Shown in pieces: positions 1 through 9,185 of a stretch of 62,849 bases of DNA (its first letter is position 1; each line of letters starts with the position of its first letter). The stretch covers positions 1 to 62,849 of the forward strand of contig FOPE01000015.1 of assembly GCA_900113385.1 (NCBI GenBank), written 5' to 3'. A program made the translations under genes and the position numbers. The notes beneath the pieces were generated by a model. The model had not been told where the DNA came from, searched no databases, and saw only the letters and a list, made by a program, of their open reading frames with translations. The DNA comes from Lachnospiraceae bacterium C7 (GTDB lineage: Bacteria > Bacillota > Clostridia > Lachnospirales > Lachnospiraceae).

Positions 1-257
1 AGAGCTAATTCCTGATATGAGAACTCACTTGATAAATATGATTCTACCATTGCTAGTTTAAAATCAAAAGAATAATTTTTTCTTATTCTAGATCTTTTTA
101 ATCCATCATCTCCAAACTGTTCATAGTAATGAACCCAATTAAGAACTTGTTTTCTATTTTTTATACCATATTTCTCAGCAAGAAAAGTGTACCCACCTTC
201 TCCACAAAAATAGGCATCAACAACTTGTTTTTTTAAGTCATAACTATATTTAGTCAT
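1..257 (-). CDS. IS3-family transposase OrfA, N-terminal part (cut by window edge)
   Basis: Translation from the ATG at 257 gives MTKYSYDLKKQVVDAYFCGE and continues for 85 residues to the window edge. It contains two successive helix-turn-helix units of the OrfA (HTH_28/29) type, the first with an NRKQVLNWVHYYEQFG-like segment and the second beginning about residue 61. OrfA binds the IS ends, and in IS3 elements it is joined to the OrfB integrase by frameshifting. The rest of the gene lies outside the window. Confidence 0.8.
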   Translation of the reverse strand, partial: MTKYSYDLKKQVVDAYFCGEGGYTFLAEKYGIKNRKQVLNWVHYYEQFGDDGLKRSRIRKNYSFDFKLAMVESYLSSEFSYQELA

Positions 258-315
258 AAAAATACCGACCTCCCATCGTTAGATTTTTTAGGTCTAACTT
301 TTGGGGGTCGGTACA
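1..315 (-). mobile_element. IS3-family (IS150-like) insertion sequence, 5' end only
   Basis: The element runs off the left edge of the window. Its terminal inverted repeat reads inward on the minus strand from position 315, beginning TGTACCGACCCCCAAAAGTT, the TG-start and C-run layout typical of IS3/IS150 ends. An orfA-type reading frame follows 58 bases further in. Only the orfA start is visible, so completeness and the target duplication cannot be judged. Confidence 0.85.
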
Positions 316-345
316 TTTTGGTGGTGGCTTTTTTATTTTACATTT

Positions 346-1794
346 TTAGTATAGATTTAATAAGCGATTGTACAATTTCTCATATTCTTTTGCAGATGAT
401 GTCCAAGAGAAATCTTTTTCCATATCTCTTATCATTATATCTTTCCACTGCTCTTTTCTGTTATGGTACACCTCTTCCGCATATCTTACGGCATCCATTA
501 ACTCAAATGGGCTATAATTGGCAAATGTAAATCCTGTACCTTTATTTTCGTATTCATTAAATGGCTCTACTGTATCAACTAGTCCACCTGTTTCTCTTAC
601 AATTGGTACTGTTCCATATCTCATTGCCATAATTTGGCTTAATCCGCAAGGCTCAAAAAGAGATGGCATCAAAAATGCATCTGCTGCTGCGAAAAATTTA
701 TGAGCTATACTCTCTGAATAACCTATATATGCGCAAACCTTTCCTGGATATTTGCCTTGATAATAACGCAACATATCCTCATAGCGTTTTTCACCTGTTC
801 CTAAAAATACAAACTGTATATCTAGTGAATTTATAAGTTCATCTAAACCATAATCAATGATATCAAATCCTTTTTGATCTGTCATCCTTGATACTACTGC
901 TACCATAAATGCTTCTTTTCGCTCTTCTAAGCCAAGTTGTCGCTGTAGTAAAAGTTTATTTTTTACTTTTTCTTCCAAGGAATCTACATCAAATGTATAA
1001 TTTATCGATTTATCCTCTTTGGAATTATACACATTATAATCAAGTCCGTTTACTATACCGACTAAATGGTCTCCTTTTGCTAACATTACTCCATCAAGTC
1101 CCACTCCACCTTCTGGAGTACAAATATCTTTTGCGTATGTTGGACTTACTGTAGTTACATAATTAGAATATACTGAACCACCCTTTAATAAGTTAGCTTT
1201 TCCATATGACTCCATTTTTGTATCTGTAAATACATCATCTGGCAAACCTGTAATATCTTGTACAGTTTCAATGTCATATCGGCCTTGAAATTTTAAATTA
1301 TGTATGGTAAAAATTGTCTTGATATTTTTATAAAATTCGTCATTTGAAAATTTAGTTCTTAGAAAAACTGGTATCATGCCTGTTTGCCAGTCATTACAAT
1401 GAATTATCTCTGGACAAAAACCAATGTGAGGCAAAACCTCTAATACTGCTTGCGAAAAGAATGTAAATTTTTCAACATCCTCATGTAGCATATTATATGG
1501 TTTATCTCCATTAAAATAATATTCGTTATCAATAAAATAATATGTTATTCCTGAATACTCCGCTTTAAAAACACCTACATATTGTGTTCTCCAATTCAAA
1601 TCTATATAAAAATTAAACATGAATTCTAAATCTTGATTAAATTTTTCATCCATGCACCTATATTTAGGCAAAATAATCCTTACATCATAGTGTTTCTTAT
1701 CAAAAAATCTTGGCAGTGAACCAACTACATCTGCCAATCCCCCTGTTTTAATGTATGGCACCGCTTCTGATGTTGCAAATAAAATTTTGTTCAT
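346..1794 (-). CDS. glgA: Glycogen synthase (ADP-glucose type)
   Basis: GT5 glycosyltransferase that extends alpha-1,4-glucan from ADP-glucose. The N-terminus has the ADP-glucose-binding KTGGLADV motif at about residues 16-23, and the C-terminal half has the SLFEPCGLSQIMAMRYG segment typical of GlgA. At about 482 residues it is full length. I place the start at the ATG at 1794 (MNKILFATSEAV): an AAGGAG lies at 1807-1812, while the in-frame ATG at 1818 has a ribosome site too close to it. No other glycogen gene is in the window. It lies just inside the IS3 end at 315. Confidence 0.93.
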   Translation of the reverse strand: MNKILFATSEAVPYIKTGGLADVVGSLPRFFDKKHYDVRIILPKYRCMDEKFNQDLEFMFNFYIDLNWRTQYVGVFKAEYSGITYYFIDNEYYFNGDKPYNMLHEDVEKFTFFSQAVLEVLPHIGFCPEIIHCNDWQTGMIPVFLRTKFSNDEFYKNIKTIFTIHNLKFQGRYDIETVQDITGLPDDVFTDTKMESYGKANLLKGGSVYSNYVTTVSPTYAKDICTPEGGVGLDGVMLAKGDHLVGIVNGLDYNVYNSKEDKSINYTFDVDSLEEKVKNKLLLQRQLGLEERKEAFMVAVVSRMTDQKGFDIIDYGLDELINSLDIQFVFLGTGEKRYEDMLRYYQGKYPGKVCAYIGYSESIAHKFFAAADAFLMPSLFEPCGLSQIMAMRYGTVPIVRETGGLVDTVEPFNEYENKGTGFTFANYSPFELMDAVRYAEEVYHNRKEQWKDIMIRDMEKDFSWTSSAKEYEKLYNRLLNLY

Positions 1795-1891
1795 AACCCC
1801 TTTTTTCTCCTTAACCATTCCTTATTTTATATCCTAATTTAATTATAATTGTTCTGTTTTTATATTTCAACAATGAAAAAATCGTTTTTTC

Positions 1892-1933
1892 AAAAAAAAA
1901 GATATTATTTGTTTAAATGACAAATAATATCCT
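1892..1933 (-). terminator. Rho-independent terminator after recN
   Basis: On the minus strand, GGATATTATTTG and CAAATAATATC form a stem around a short loop and are followed by a run of nine T. It lies about 100 bases beyond the recN stop codon. Confidence 0.75.
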
Positions 1934-2034
1934 TAATTAACGTTATTTTTTCACACTTTTCTTTATTTATTTAATTAAATTATTCGAGAAAAGTGTTTTC
2001 TAATTAGCTGTAATTTTTAGTTAACTGCTTCATT

Positions 2035-3753
2035 TTAGTTAGCTGTGGTTTTTCTAGTTGACAGCTTCTTTTCAGCTGCTAATTCCTTCATTTCTCTTGC
2101 ATTTTGCAATACGGTATCGGTAATTTCAACACCACCTAACATACGAGCTAATTCTTCTACACTTTGCTCATAATCTAGATTATGAATTCTAGAAACTGTT
2201 GTTTCTGATTGGTCCGACTTAGTCTGAACCGATTTTTCTATCAAATAATGATTGTTTGCCATTGCAGCAATCTGAGGTAAATGAGTAATACAAATAATTT
2301 GATGACTTGCACCTAATATATCCATTTTTTCTGATACCATTTGTGCTGTCCTACCACTTATTCCACTATCTATTTCATCAAAAATAAGTGTTTCAATTTC
2401 ATCACCTTGGGCCATTACTGTTTTTATGGCTAACATTATACGAGACAACTCACCACCGGATGCAACTTTACCTAGTGGGCGAACTGGTTCTCCAGGGTTA
2501 GTCGAAATCATAAATTCTGCATCATCAAATCCGTTACTTGTATATTCTTTTGTTTGCTTAAAATTCATTTCAAACTTAACATCTAAAAAATTCAAATCTA
2601 ACAAAGCATTTTTTATAGCCTTAGTTAATTTTTTAGCAGAATCTTTACGAATGTCTGATACTTCTTGACAGATTTCTTTTAACTCGCTTTCTTTTTCTCT
2701 TATTTTAACATCTAACTTTGCTATATATTCATCATAATCCCTAAGCATTTCAATACGATTGCTTTTTTCTTCTAATGATTCTAAAATCTCATCTATAGTT
2801 TTTCCATATTTGGATTTCAAACGATTTATCAAATTAAGCCTCTTGTCTATTTCATAGAAAGCACCCTCATCAAAATCCATATCTGCCATATATCCTGAAA
2901 GATCATGATTAAAGTCGCTTAATAAATTATTAATTTCCATCAATTCATTTGCTAAATCTGCAACTTTATCATCATATTCAGACACAATCTGTATTTCATA
3001 CATAGCTCTATCTAACATTTCAGAAGCGCCACTTACATCTCCACTTGTAATTTCTTTAACACTACCAAGATGTTCCGCTATCTTCTTTCCGTTTAAAAAT
3101 AATTTATATTTATTTTCTAATTCTTCGTCTTCGCCTATGACAAGATTTGCTTCTTCAATTTCATTAACTTCAAATTCTAAAAAAGATAACTCTCGTTTTC
3201 TATCTTCAGAATTTAAGTTACAATTTTCTCGCTCTGTGATAATTTTCTTATATTCACTAAATACTTCTGCTAGTTTTTCTTTTTTATTGCCTAGCTCATT
3301 TTTAGCAAATTCATCTAAAATTTCTATATGTTTTTTCTTGTTTAATAATGATTGGTGTTCATGTTGACCATGGATATCTATAAGAAGTGATGCAATTTGT
3401 TTTACTTTTGTAGCTGAAGTAGTCTCACCATTAACTCGACTAATAGCTCGTCCATTTTTTATTTTTCTACTTATAACTACTAAATTGTCATTTTCTATCT
3501 CAATTCCCATGTCTTTTAATTGTTTAAGAACATTCTTATTTTTTACATAAAAAATCAATTCTACAAGAGCATAATCTGCATTCTTTCTAAGCATTTCCTT
3601 TGGTGCTTTTTCGCCTAAAGCCATGTTAATAGAACCTATAATAATGGATTTTCCTGCACCTGTCTCTCCTGACAGAATATTAAGTCCTTCTCCAAATTCT
3701 ACATCAGCTTCTTCTATGAGCGCCAAATTCTTAACATGCAAATTCTGTAACAT
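2035..3753 (-). CDS. recN: DNA repair protein RecN
   Basis: SMC-like ATPase involved in double-strand break repair. Walker A GETGAGKS is at residues 29-36, a long coiled-coil region fills the middle, and the C-terminus has the signature ASGGELSRIMLAIK and Walker B LIFDEIDSGISG. The start is set at the ATG at 3753 (MLQNLHVKNLALIEEAD), preceded by AGGGAG. The longer frame to 3801 lacks a good ribosome site and adds residues unlike the family. Length of 572 residues is normal. It is last in the xseA-to-recN gene series and is followed by a terminator. Confidence 0.95.
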   Translation of the reverse strand: MLQNLHVKNLALIEEADVEFGEGLNILSGETGAGKSIIIGSINMALGEKAPKEMLRKNADYALVELIFYVKNKNVLKQLKDMGIEIENDNLVVISRKIKNGRAISRVNGETTSATKVKQIASLLIDIHGQHEHQSLLNKKKHIEILDEFAKNELGNKKEKLAEVFSEYKKIITERENCNLNSEDRKRELSFLEFEVNEIEEANLVIGEDEELENKYKLFLNGKKIAEHLGSVKEITSGDVSGASEMLDRAMYEIQIVSEYDDKVADLANELMEINNLLSDFNHDLSGYMADMDFDEGAFYEIDKRLNLINRLKSKYGKTIDEILESLEEKSNRIEMLRDYDEYIAKLDVKIREKESELKEICQEVSDIRKDSAKKLTKAIKNALLDLNFLDVKFEMNFKQTKEYTSNGFDDAEFMISTNPGEPVRPLGKVASGGELSRIMLAIKTVMAQGDEIETLIFDEIDSGISGRTAQMVSEKMDILGASHQIICITHLPQIAAMANNHYLIEKSVQTKSDQSETTVSRIHNLDYEQSVEELARMLGGVEITDTVLQNAREMKELAAEKKLSTRKTTAN

Positions 3754-3817
3754 TTTATCTCCCTTTCTCTCCCAATCAATGCACGCTAGTCCAAATCTCA
3801 CATCACAAGATTTAGTT

Positions 3818-4270
3818 TTAATTGTCTGTTATTTTTCTAAACTTAGATACTAATTTTTCTGCATCTTCTGTGGTTCTAACAACGCACATAATTGTGTCAT
3901 CTCCCGCTATTGAACCCACAATTTCATCTATTTTCATAGCGTCAATGGCTGCGCATACTGCATTTGCCATTCCAACTACTGTTTTTACAACTAATATGTT
4001 TTGAGCAATATCCATAGAAATCAATCCATCTTTAAATACTCGAATATATTTTTCTGACAATTCTTCACTATGCTCTGCTATTGCTACATATTTTTGTTTT
4101 CCTGATGATGTTAACACCTTTGTAAGCTTAAGCTCTCTAATATCCCTTGATACTGTAGCTTGAGTTACTTTATATCCTTCATCTATTAAAAAAGCAGATA
4201 ACTCATCCTGTGTACCAATTTCATTTTTTTTGATAAGTTCAAGAATCTTAGTCTGTCGCTTAGTCTTCAT
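3818..4270 (-). CDS. argR: Arginine repressor ArgR
   Basis: 150-residue ArgR/AhrC family regulator. The N-terminal winged helix (TQDELSAFLIDEGYKVTQAT, residues about 20-39) contacts ARG boxes. The C-terminal domain carries the arginine-binding segment around GSIAGDDTIMCVVR. It forms arginine-dependent hexamers that repress biosynthesis and activate catabolism in related species. It sits between nadK and recN, as is usual in Clostridia. Confidence 0.95.
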   Translation of the reverse strand: MKTKRQTKILELIKKNEIGTQDELSAFLIDEGYKVTQATVSRDIRELKLTKVLTSSGKQKYVAIAEHSEELSEKYIRVFKDGLISMDIAQNILVVKTVVGMANAVCAAIDAMKIDEIVGSIAGDDTIMCVVRTTEDAEKLVSKFRKITDN

Positions 4271-4279
4271 TTACGCCTC

Positions 4280-5131
4280 CTAATTAAATGTAGCCATTTT
4301 TTTTCGAAGAATTTCAAGGAAACTCTTACGGTTTAACTTACATATTTTTATATTATTTTTTGCTTTAGAGATGATAAAACTTTCTCCGACTGAAAGTTCC
4401 TTTACAAAATCTCCATCAAAGCTTACTTGGGCAACTTCATCCTTTTGTGCCCTTCTTTTACATAGTTTAATTTCAATTATAGCATCTTGACTTAAGACTA
4501 TGCTTTTTGAGTTAAGGTTATGTGCATTTATTGGAGTAAGAACAATCATTTTGCCCTGTGGATCAACAATTGGACCTCCTGCTGACATATTATAGCCTGT
4601 TGAACCAGTTGGAGTAGCTATAATTATTCCATCAGCATTATAATTACTTAAAAATTCACCATTTACGTAAACATCTAAGCTTAAAATGGATAATGCCCCC
4701 ATTTGGTGGATAACTATATCATTTAATGCTATTTTAGAAAAAGCATTATCTCCATCGTGGCCTGTCAATGCCATTCTCTCTTCTATATAGAATTCATCAT
4801 CCATAAGAGCATCTATAGCCTTAAATACTGTAGCTTCTTCAACTTCACATAAATATCCCAATGTGCCTAAGTTGACTCCTAACACTGGAATATTTAATGC
4901 CCACACCTTTGTAGCAGATCGAATCAATGTACCATCTCCGCCTAATACAAAAATGCATTCTGTTTCTTTTGGAATATCTTCTACTGCAAATTGTCTAGAC
5001 TTTGTGGCCTCTACACCACTTACAAGACATTTTGCTTTTCCACCTTTTTGTTCAACATAATCTATAATCTGATTGGATAAACGAAAATCTTTATCCTTAT
5101 ATTCATTTGCAACAACAACAAAATTTTTCAT
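4280..5131 (-). CDS. nadK: NAD kinase
   Basis: ATP- (or polyphosphate-) dependent kinase making NADP from NAD in the cytoplasm. The GGDGT motif is at residues 64-68, and the NAD-binding PTGSTGYNMSAGGPI segment follows. Length of 283 residues is typical. Only three bases separate its ATG from the tlyA stop, which suggests translational coupling. Confidence 0.95.
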   Translation of the reverse strand: MKNFVVVANEYKDKDFRLSNQIIDYVEQKGGKAKCLVSGVEATKSRQFAVEDIPKETECIFVLGGDGTLIRSATKVWALNIPVLGVNLGTLGYLCEVEEATVFKAIDALMDDEFYIEERMALTGHDGDNAFSKIALNDIVIHQMGALSILSLDVYVNGEFLSNYNADGIIIATPTGSTGYNMSAGGPIVDPQGKMIVLTPINAHNLNSKSIVLSQDAIIEIKLCKRRAQKDEVAQVSFDGDFVKELSVGESFIISKAKNNIKICKLNRKSFLEILRKKMATFN

Positions 5132-5134
5132 AAC

Positions 5135-5938
5135 CTATTTATCTAATTGACCATGAGCCAGAGCTACGACTTCATGAATATCAACTGACTCCTCCTTTGA
5201 TGTATTCTCCTCTTTGCGTAAATAAACTAAATATTCAATATTTCCTTCAGGTCCTTTAATTGGAGAGAATTCTAAATTAAGAACTGAGAATCCATTTTCT
5301 AGCGCAAAAGTAACAATTTTCTCAATTACTTCTTCATGCACTTTAGGATCTCTAACAACACCTTTTTTGCCTACTTTTTCTCGTCCTGCTTCAAACTGTG
5401 GTTTAATTAAGCAAACCATTTCTCCATTATCATTTAATAATTCTCTTGCTGGAACTAATACCTTTGTTAAAGAAATAAATGATACATCGCATGAAGCAAA
5501 ATCTAATCTATCGTCTATGTCCTCTGGTGTTACATAACGGATATTAGTCTTTTCCATGCATACTACTCGTTCGTCTTGACGTAATTTCCATGCAAATTGA
5601 CCATATCCTACATCTACTGAATATACTTTTGTAGCTCCATTTTGAAGCATACAATCTGTAAAACCACCTGTCGATGCTCCAATATCCATACATACTTTTC
5701 CGTCTAATCTAAGACCAAATTGAGCCATGGCTTTTTCTAATTTTAAACCTCCACGGCTCACATATTTAAGTGTTTGGCCATGCACTTCAAGCTTTGCATC
5801 TGAAGGGAATGTATTTCCTGGTTTATCTTCTCTATTATTATTTACAAAAATCTTGCCTTCCATAATCAATGTCTTAGCTTTCTCTCTTGAAGGTGCTAAA
5901 CCATTTTTTACAACAAGTACGTCTAATCTTTCTTTCAT
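5135..5938 (-). CDS. tlyA: TlyA-type rRNA 2'-O-methyltransferase
   Basis: S4 RNA-binding domain (residues about 1-60, with REKAKTLIMEGKIFVN) followed by an FtsJ/RrmJ-like methyltransferase fold whose SAM loop is DIGASTGGFTDC. TlyA proteins methylate 16S and/or 23S rRNA cytidines and determine capreomycin sensitivity in mycobacteria. The older name hemolysin A is misleading. At 267 residues it is full length, and it lies between dxs and nadK as in many Firmicutes. Confidence 0.92.
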   Translation of the reverse strand: MKERLDVLVVKNGLAPSREKAKTLIMEGKIFVNNNREDKPGNTFPSDAKLEVHGQTLKYVSRGGLKLEKAMAQFGLRLDGKVCMDIGASTGGFTDCMLQNGATKVYSVDVGYGQFAWKLRQDERVVCMEKTNIRYVTPEDIDDRLDFASCDVSFISLTKVLVPARELLNDNGEMVCLIKPQFEAGREKVGKKGVVRDPKVHEEVIEKIVTFALENGFSVLNLEFSPIKGPEGNIEYLVYLRKEENTSKEESVDIHEVVALAHGQLDK

Positions 5939-5959
5939 AAAATATATCTCACATTTCTT

Positions 5960-6117
5960 TATCTATTTTAGTTTGTATATAATCATACTATATTTTTGTA
6001 TGTTTTCACTTATATATAATTATACATTATTTTTGTATGTTTTCACTTATATATAATTATACATTATTTTTGTATGTTTTCACTTGTATATAATTATACA
6101 TTACTTTTGTATGTTTT
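5960..6117. repeat. AT-rich tandem repeat, 37-bp period, about four copies
   Basis: The unit core TGTATGTTTTCACTT begins at 5997, 6034 and 6071, with a diverged copy at 6108. The exact spacing is 37 bp. Each unit also contains the near-palindrome TATATAATTATA. The last copy overlaps the stop codon and final codons of dxs (stop at 6101-6103). Confidence 0.9.
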
Positions 6118-7972
6118 TCCATTTTTCCACAATTTTTTCATAAATGGAATCTGAATCTAGCTTAATACTTTGTTTAAGGATTTCAACATTACCATGCTCC
6201 ACGTACATATCAGGAACCGCAATATTTAATGTTTCAATTTTAATTTTTGAATTTTCAATAAAACTTGAAACATGTTCTCCAAAGCCTCCACTTAATACAT
6301 TTTCTTCAAATGTTACTACTAGACTATGAGTTTTTGCCAAGCATTTAATTAAGTCTTTATCGAATGGCTTAGCAAATCGAGCATTAATAAGTGTCGAATG
6401 TATACCTTTTTCTTTAAGCATGTCATGTACTATTTCTGCTGTTTTTACCATGCTGCCTAATGCAAAAAGTACAATATCTTTTTCCTCATATATCACTTCA
6501 GCTCTTGCTGTTCTGATAGGCTCTCTATATTCTTCTAAGCCGTCATATGCTTCACCTCTAGGATATCTTATAGCAATTGGTGAATTATACTCAAAAGCAT
6601 ATTTAATCATATCCGCAAGCTCATATTTATTCTTTGGCGCTATTATAGTCATATTTGGAATAGATGCTAAAAATGAAACATCAAATATTCCTTGATGTGT
6701 TTCACCATCGCTTCCTACTAGTCCAGCTCTATCTACTGCAAAAACTACAGGTAAATTCTGCAAACATACATCATGAACTAATTGATCATATCCTCTTTGT
6801 AAAAAAGATGAATATACTGCAAAAACAGGTTTCATACCATTTTTAGCTAGTCCTGCTGCAAAAGTAACTGCATGTCCTTCTGCAATTCCCACATCAAAAA
6901 ATCTGTTAGGATACTCTGCTCTAAATCTATTTAATCCTGTACCATCGGACATAGCCGCTGTTATTGCTACGATTCTTTTGTCCTGTGCTGCTAATTTATA
7001 TATTGTATTAGAAAATACATCTGTATAATTGGCCTTAGTTTGCTTTTTGATTGGTAATCCAGTTTCTATATCAAATGGTGGTGCACCGTGGAATTTAGAT
7101 GGATGTCTCTCAGCCGGAGGATATCCTGCACCTTTTTTAGTAATTACATGAACTATAACTGGGCCTTTCACTCTTTTGGCTTCCTGAAAGACTCTTTTCA
7201 TATCTTCTATATTGCTTCCATCAACTGGTCCAAGATATATTATACCCATTTCTTCAAAAAACATTCCTGGAATAAGTAATTGCTTAATTCCGCTTTTTGT
7301 TCTACGAATATGTGAAACTACTCTTTTTCCATAAATTGGTATTTTGTTTAAAGAATTCATAACACCATCTTTTAAGCCTCTATATGCAGACGCTGTTCTA
7401 AATCCATTTAAGTACTTACTCATTCCACCAACATTTTCAGAAATTGACATATTATTATCATTTAAAACTATGATAAAATTTGTTTTTACATTAGATGCAT
7501 TATTTAATGCTTCATATGCCATTCCACCTGTTAATGCACCATCACCAATTACAGATACGACATAATTTTTCTCACCTTTTATATCTCTAGCTGCTGCTAA
7601 ACCTAAGCCTGCCGAAATTGATGTTGAACTGTGTCCTGTATTAAATGCATCACAATCACTTTCTTCTGTTTTTGGGAATCCACTCATACCGCCATATTGA
7701 CGTAGATTCGAAAAGCCCTCTCTTCTACCAGTTAAAATTTTATGAGTGTATGACTGATGCCCTACATCCCATACTATTTTATCTTCTGGCAAATCAAACG
7801 CTAAATGAAGTGCCATAGTTAACTCTACTACGCCTAAATTAGAAGCTAAATGCCCACCTGTAACTGAAATTGTATCAATTAAAAAATTTCTAATTTCTGT
7901 TTTTAACTGTTCTAATTCTCTTGGACTTAGACTCTTAATATCGTTAACTTTTTGTATCTTATCTAAAACCAT
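6101..7972 (-). CDS. dxs: 1-deoxy-D-xylulose-5-phosphate synthase
   Basis: First enzyme of the MEP isoprenoid pathway, condensing pyruvate with glyceraldehyde 3-phosphate using thiamine diphosphate. The ThDP motif GDGALTGGMAYEALNNASN is present near residues 142-160, and the transketolase-type central domain contains SDGETHQGIFDVSFL. Length of 623 residues is normal. It stands directly downstream of ispA, so precursor supply and prenyl chain synthesis are co-transcribed. Its extreme C-terminus is encoded in the tandem repeat. Confidence 0.95.
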   Translation of the reverse strand: MVLDKIQKVNDIKSLSPRELEQLKTEIRNFLIDTISVTGGHLASNLGVVELTMALHLAFDLPEDKIVWDVGHQSYTHKILTGRREGFSNLRQYGGMSGFPKTEESDCDAFNTGHSSTSISAGLGLAAARDIKGEKNYVVSVIGDGALTGGMAYEALNNASNVKTNFIIVLNDNNMSISENVGGMSKYLNGFRTASAYRGLKDGVMNSLNKIPIYGKRVVSHIRRTKSGIKQLLIPGMFFEEMGIIYLGPVDGSNIEDMKRVFQEAKRVKGPVIVHVITKKGAGYPPAERHPSKFHGAPPFDIETGLPIKKQTKANYTDVFSNTIYKLAAQDKRIVAITAAMSDGTGLNRFRAEYPNRFFDVGIAEGHAVTFAAGLAKNGMKPVFAVYSSFLQRGYDQLVHDVCLQNLPVVFAVDRAGLVGSDGETHQGIFDVSFLASIPNMTIIAPKNKYELADMIKYAFEYNSPIAIRYPRGEAYDGLEEYREPIRTARAEVIYEEKDIVLFALGSMVKTAEIVHDMLKEKGIHSTLINARFAKPFDKDLIKCLAKTHSLVVTFEENVLSGGFGEHVSSFIENSKIKIETLNIAVPDMYVEHGNVEILKQSIKLDSDSIYEKIVEKWKNIQK

Positions 7973-7991
7973 ACCAAAGCCTCTCTACAAA

Positions 7992-8888
7992 CTAATTTTT
8001 TCTGTATACCAAATACATAAATAGTTGTTCTAAAAATTTATCTTCTTTGTCAAATCCATGAAGGAGTTCTATTGCTTCGTTTGTAAGTTTAAGAACATCT
8101 TCTTTTGATTTATCTATGCCTTCAAAAGTAACGTATGTTGGTTTGTTATTTTTTTCATCGCTACCTATTGGCTTTCCTAATTCTTCAAATGAACTTACAA
8201 CATCAAGTACATCATCTTGAATTTGAAATGCTAATCCTATTTTAGATGCAACATTTTCTATCTTAGTAACTTCTTCATCTGATGCATCAGCTAAAATTGC
8301 ACCTATCATCATAGATGCTTCTATTAAAGCACCTGTCTTTAATCTATATATAAAATCAAGTTTTTCTCTCGATACTTTTTCATCAGGCTTTTTCTCTGAT
8401 TCTACATCAACAACCTGTCCACCAACCATTCCAAAAACTCCTGCCTTTACAGCTAAGACTCTCAAAGCTTTTCCAATATTTGAATTAGTTGGTTCTTCTT
8501 CAAATGCTAATGTAGCCGTTTCAAATGCATAATTAAGCAGTGCATCACCTGCTAAAATGCCCATAGCTTCTCCAAATTGTGCATGTGTTGTTTTTTTGCC
8601 TCTACGATATTCGTCATTATCCATCGCTGGTAAATCATCATGTACAAGAGAATATGTATGTATCATTTCGATTGCTGCCATAAATGGCTTAATTGCAGAA
8701 GATTTTCCTCCAAAAAGATCGAAGGTTGCCTTCATTAGCATAGGTCTAATTCTTTTGCCTCCTGCTAAAATACTATAGTTCATTGCTTCAAGAACTGTTT
8801 TTTGAAAGTTTTCTTCTTTTGGAAGATATTCTTGAACAATCTCTGTTATTTTGCTTGCTCTCTTTGTAATCTCTTCTTTAATTTCCAT
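7992..8888 (-). CDS. ispA: Polyprenyl (farnesyl/geranyl) diphosphate synthase
   Basis: Trans-prenyltransferase making C15 or C20 diphosphates from IPP and DMAPP. Both aspartate-rich motifs are intact: HDDLPAMDND (first DDxxxxD form) and QIQDDVLDV (second). Length of 298 residues fits IspA. The exact product chain length cannot be read with certainty. The start abuts the xseB stop codon, the standard xseB-ispA arrangement. Confidence 0.93.
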   Translation of the reverse strand: MEIKEEITKRASKITEIVQEYLPKEENFQKTVLEAMNYSILAGGKRIRPMLMKATFDLFGGKSSAIKPFMAAIEMIHTYSLVHDDLPAMDNDEYRRGKKTTHAQFGEAMGILAGDALLNYAFETATLAFEEEPTNSNIGKALRVLAVKAGVFGMVGGQVVDVESEKKPDEKVSREKLDFIYRLKTGALIEASMMIGAILADASDEEVTKIENVASKIGLAFQIQDDVLDVVSSFEELGKPIGSDEKNNKPTYVTFEGIDKSKEDVLKLTNEAIELLHGFDKEDKFLEQLFMYLVYRKN

Positions 8889-9185
8889 TTAAATTTCCTC
8901 TAATTCTCCGTTTTTACACAGTTTGGCCATCTGGCCTTCTACTGATTCTAAGACCTTATATGATTCTTTCACTTGGTCTAGGCCTTTTTTATATAATTCA
9001 AAAGATTCCTCTAAAGAAACATCTGAACTTTCCATTTTGCTAATTAAATCTTCTAAATTAGCAAAACGTTGTTCTAAAGTTAGAGAATTTTCTTCCTTAA
9101 TCTCACTTTTTATATCATTGTGTGCCTCGTTTTGCATTTCATTTTTTGTTTCATTTTGTAATCCGTTTTGCATTTCATTTTTCAT
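8889..9185 (-). CDS. xseB: Exodeoxyribonuclease VII small subunit
   Basis: The core (LTLEQRFANLEDLISKME onward, residues about 36-98) is a normal XseB coiled-coil subunit that assembles with XseA to degrade single-stranded DNA. It carries an unusual hydrophilic N-terminal leader of about 35 residues made of repeated NEMQN/NETKN units, absent from typical 60-80 residue XseB. The true start might be one of the internal Met codons. xseA ends exactly at this start. Confidence 0.88.
   Translation of the reverse strand: MKNEMQNGLQNETKNEMQNEAHNDIKSEIKEENSLTLEQRFANLEDLISKMESSDVSLEESFELYKKGLDQVKESYKVLESVEGQMAKLCKNGELEEI

Noticed and set aside
5960-6117. Possible CRISPR array or replication iterons
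   Set aside because: The 37-bp units are directly tandem with no unique spacers. No replication gene or DnaA-box cluster is nearby.
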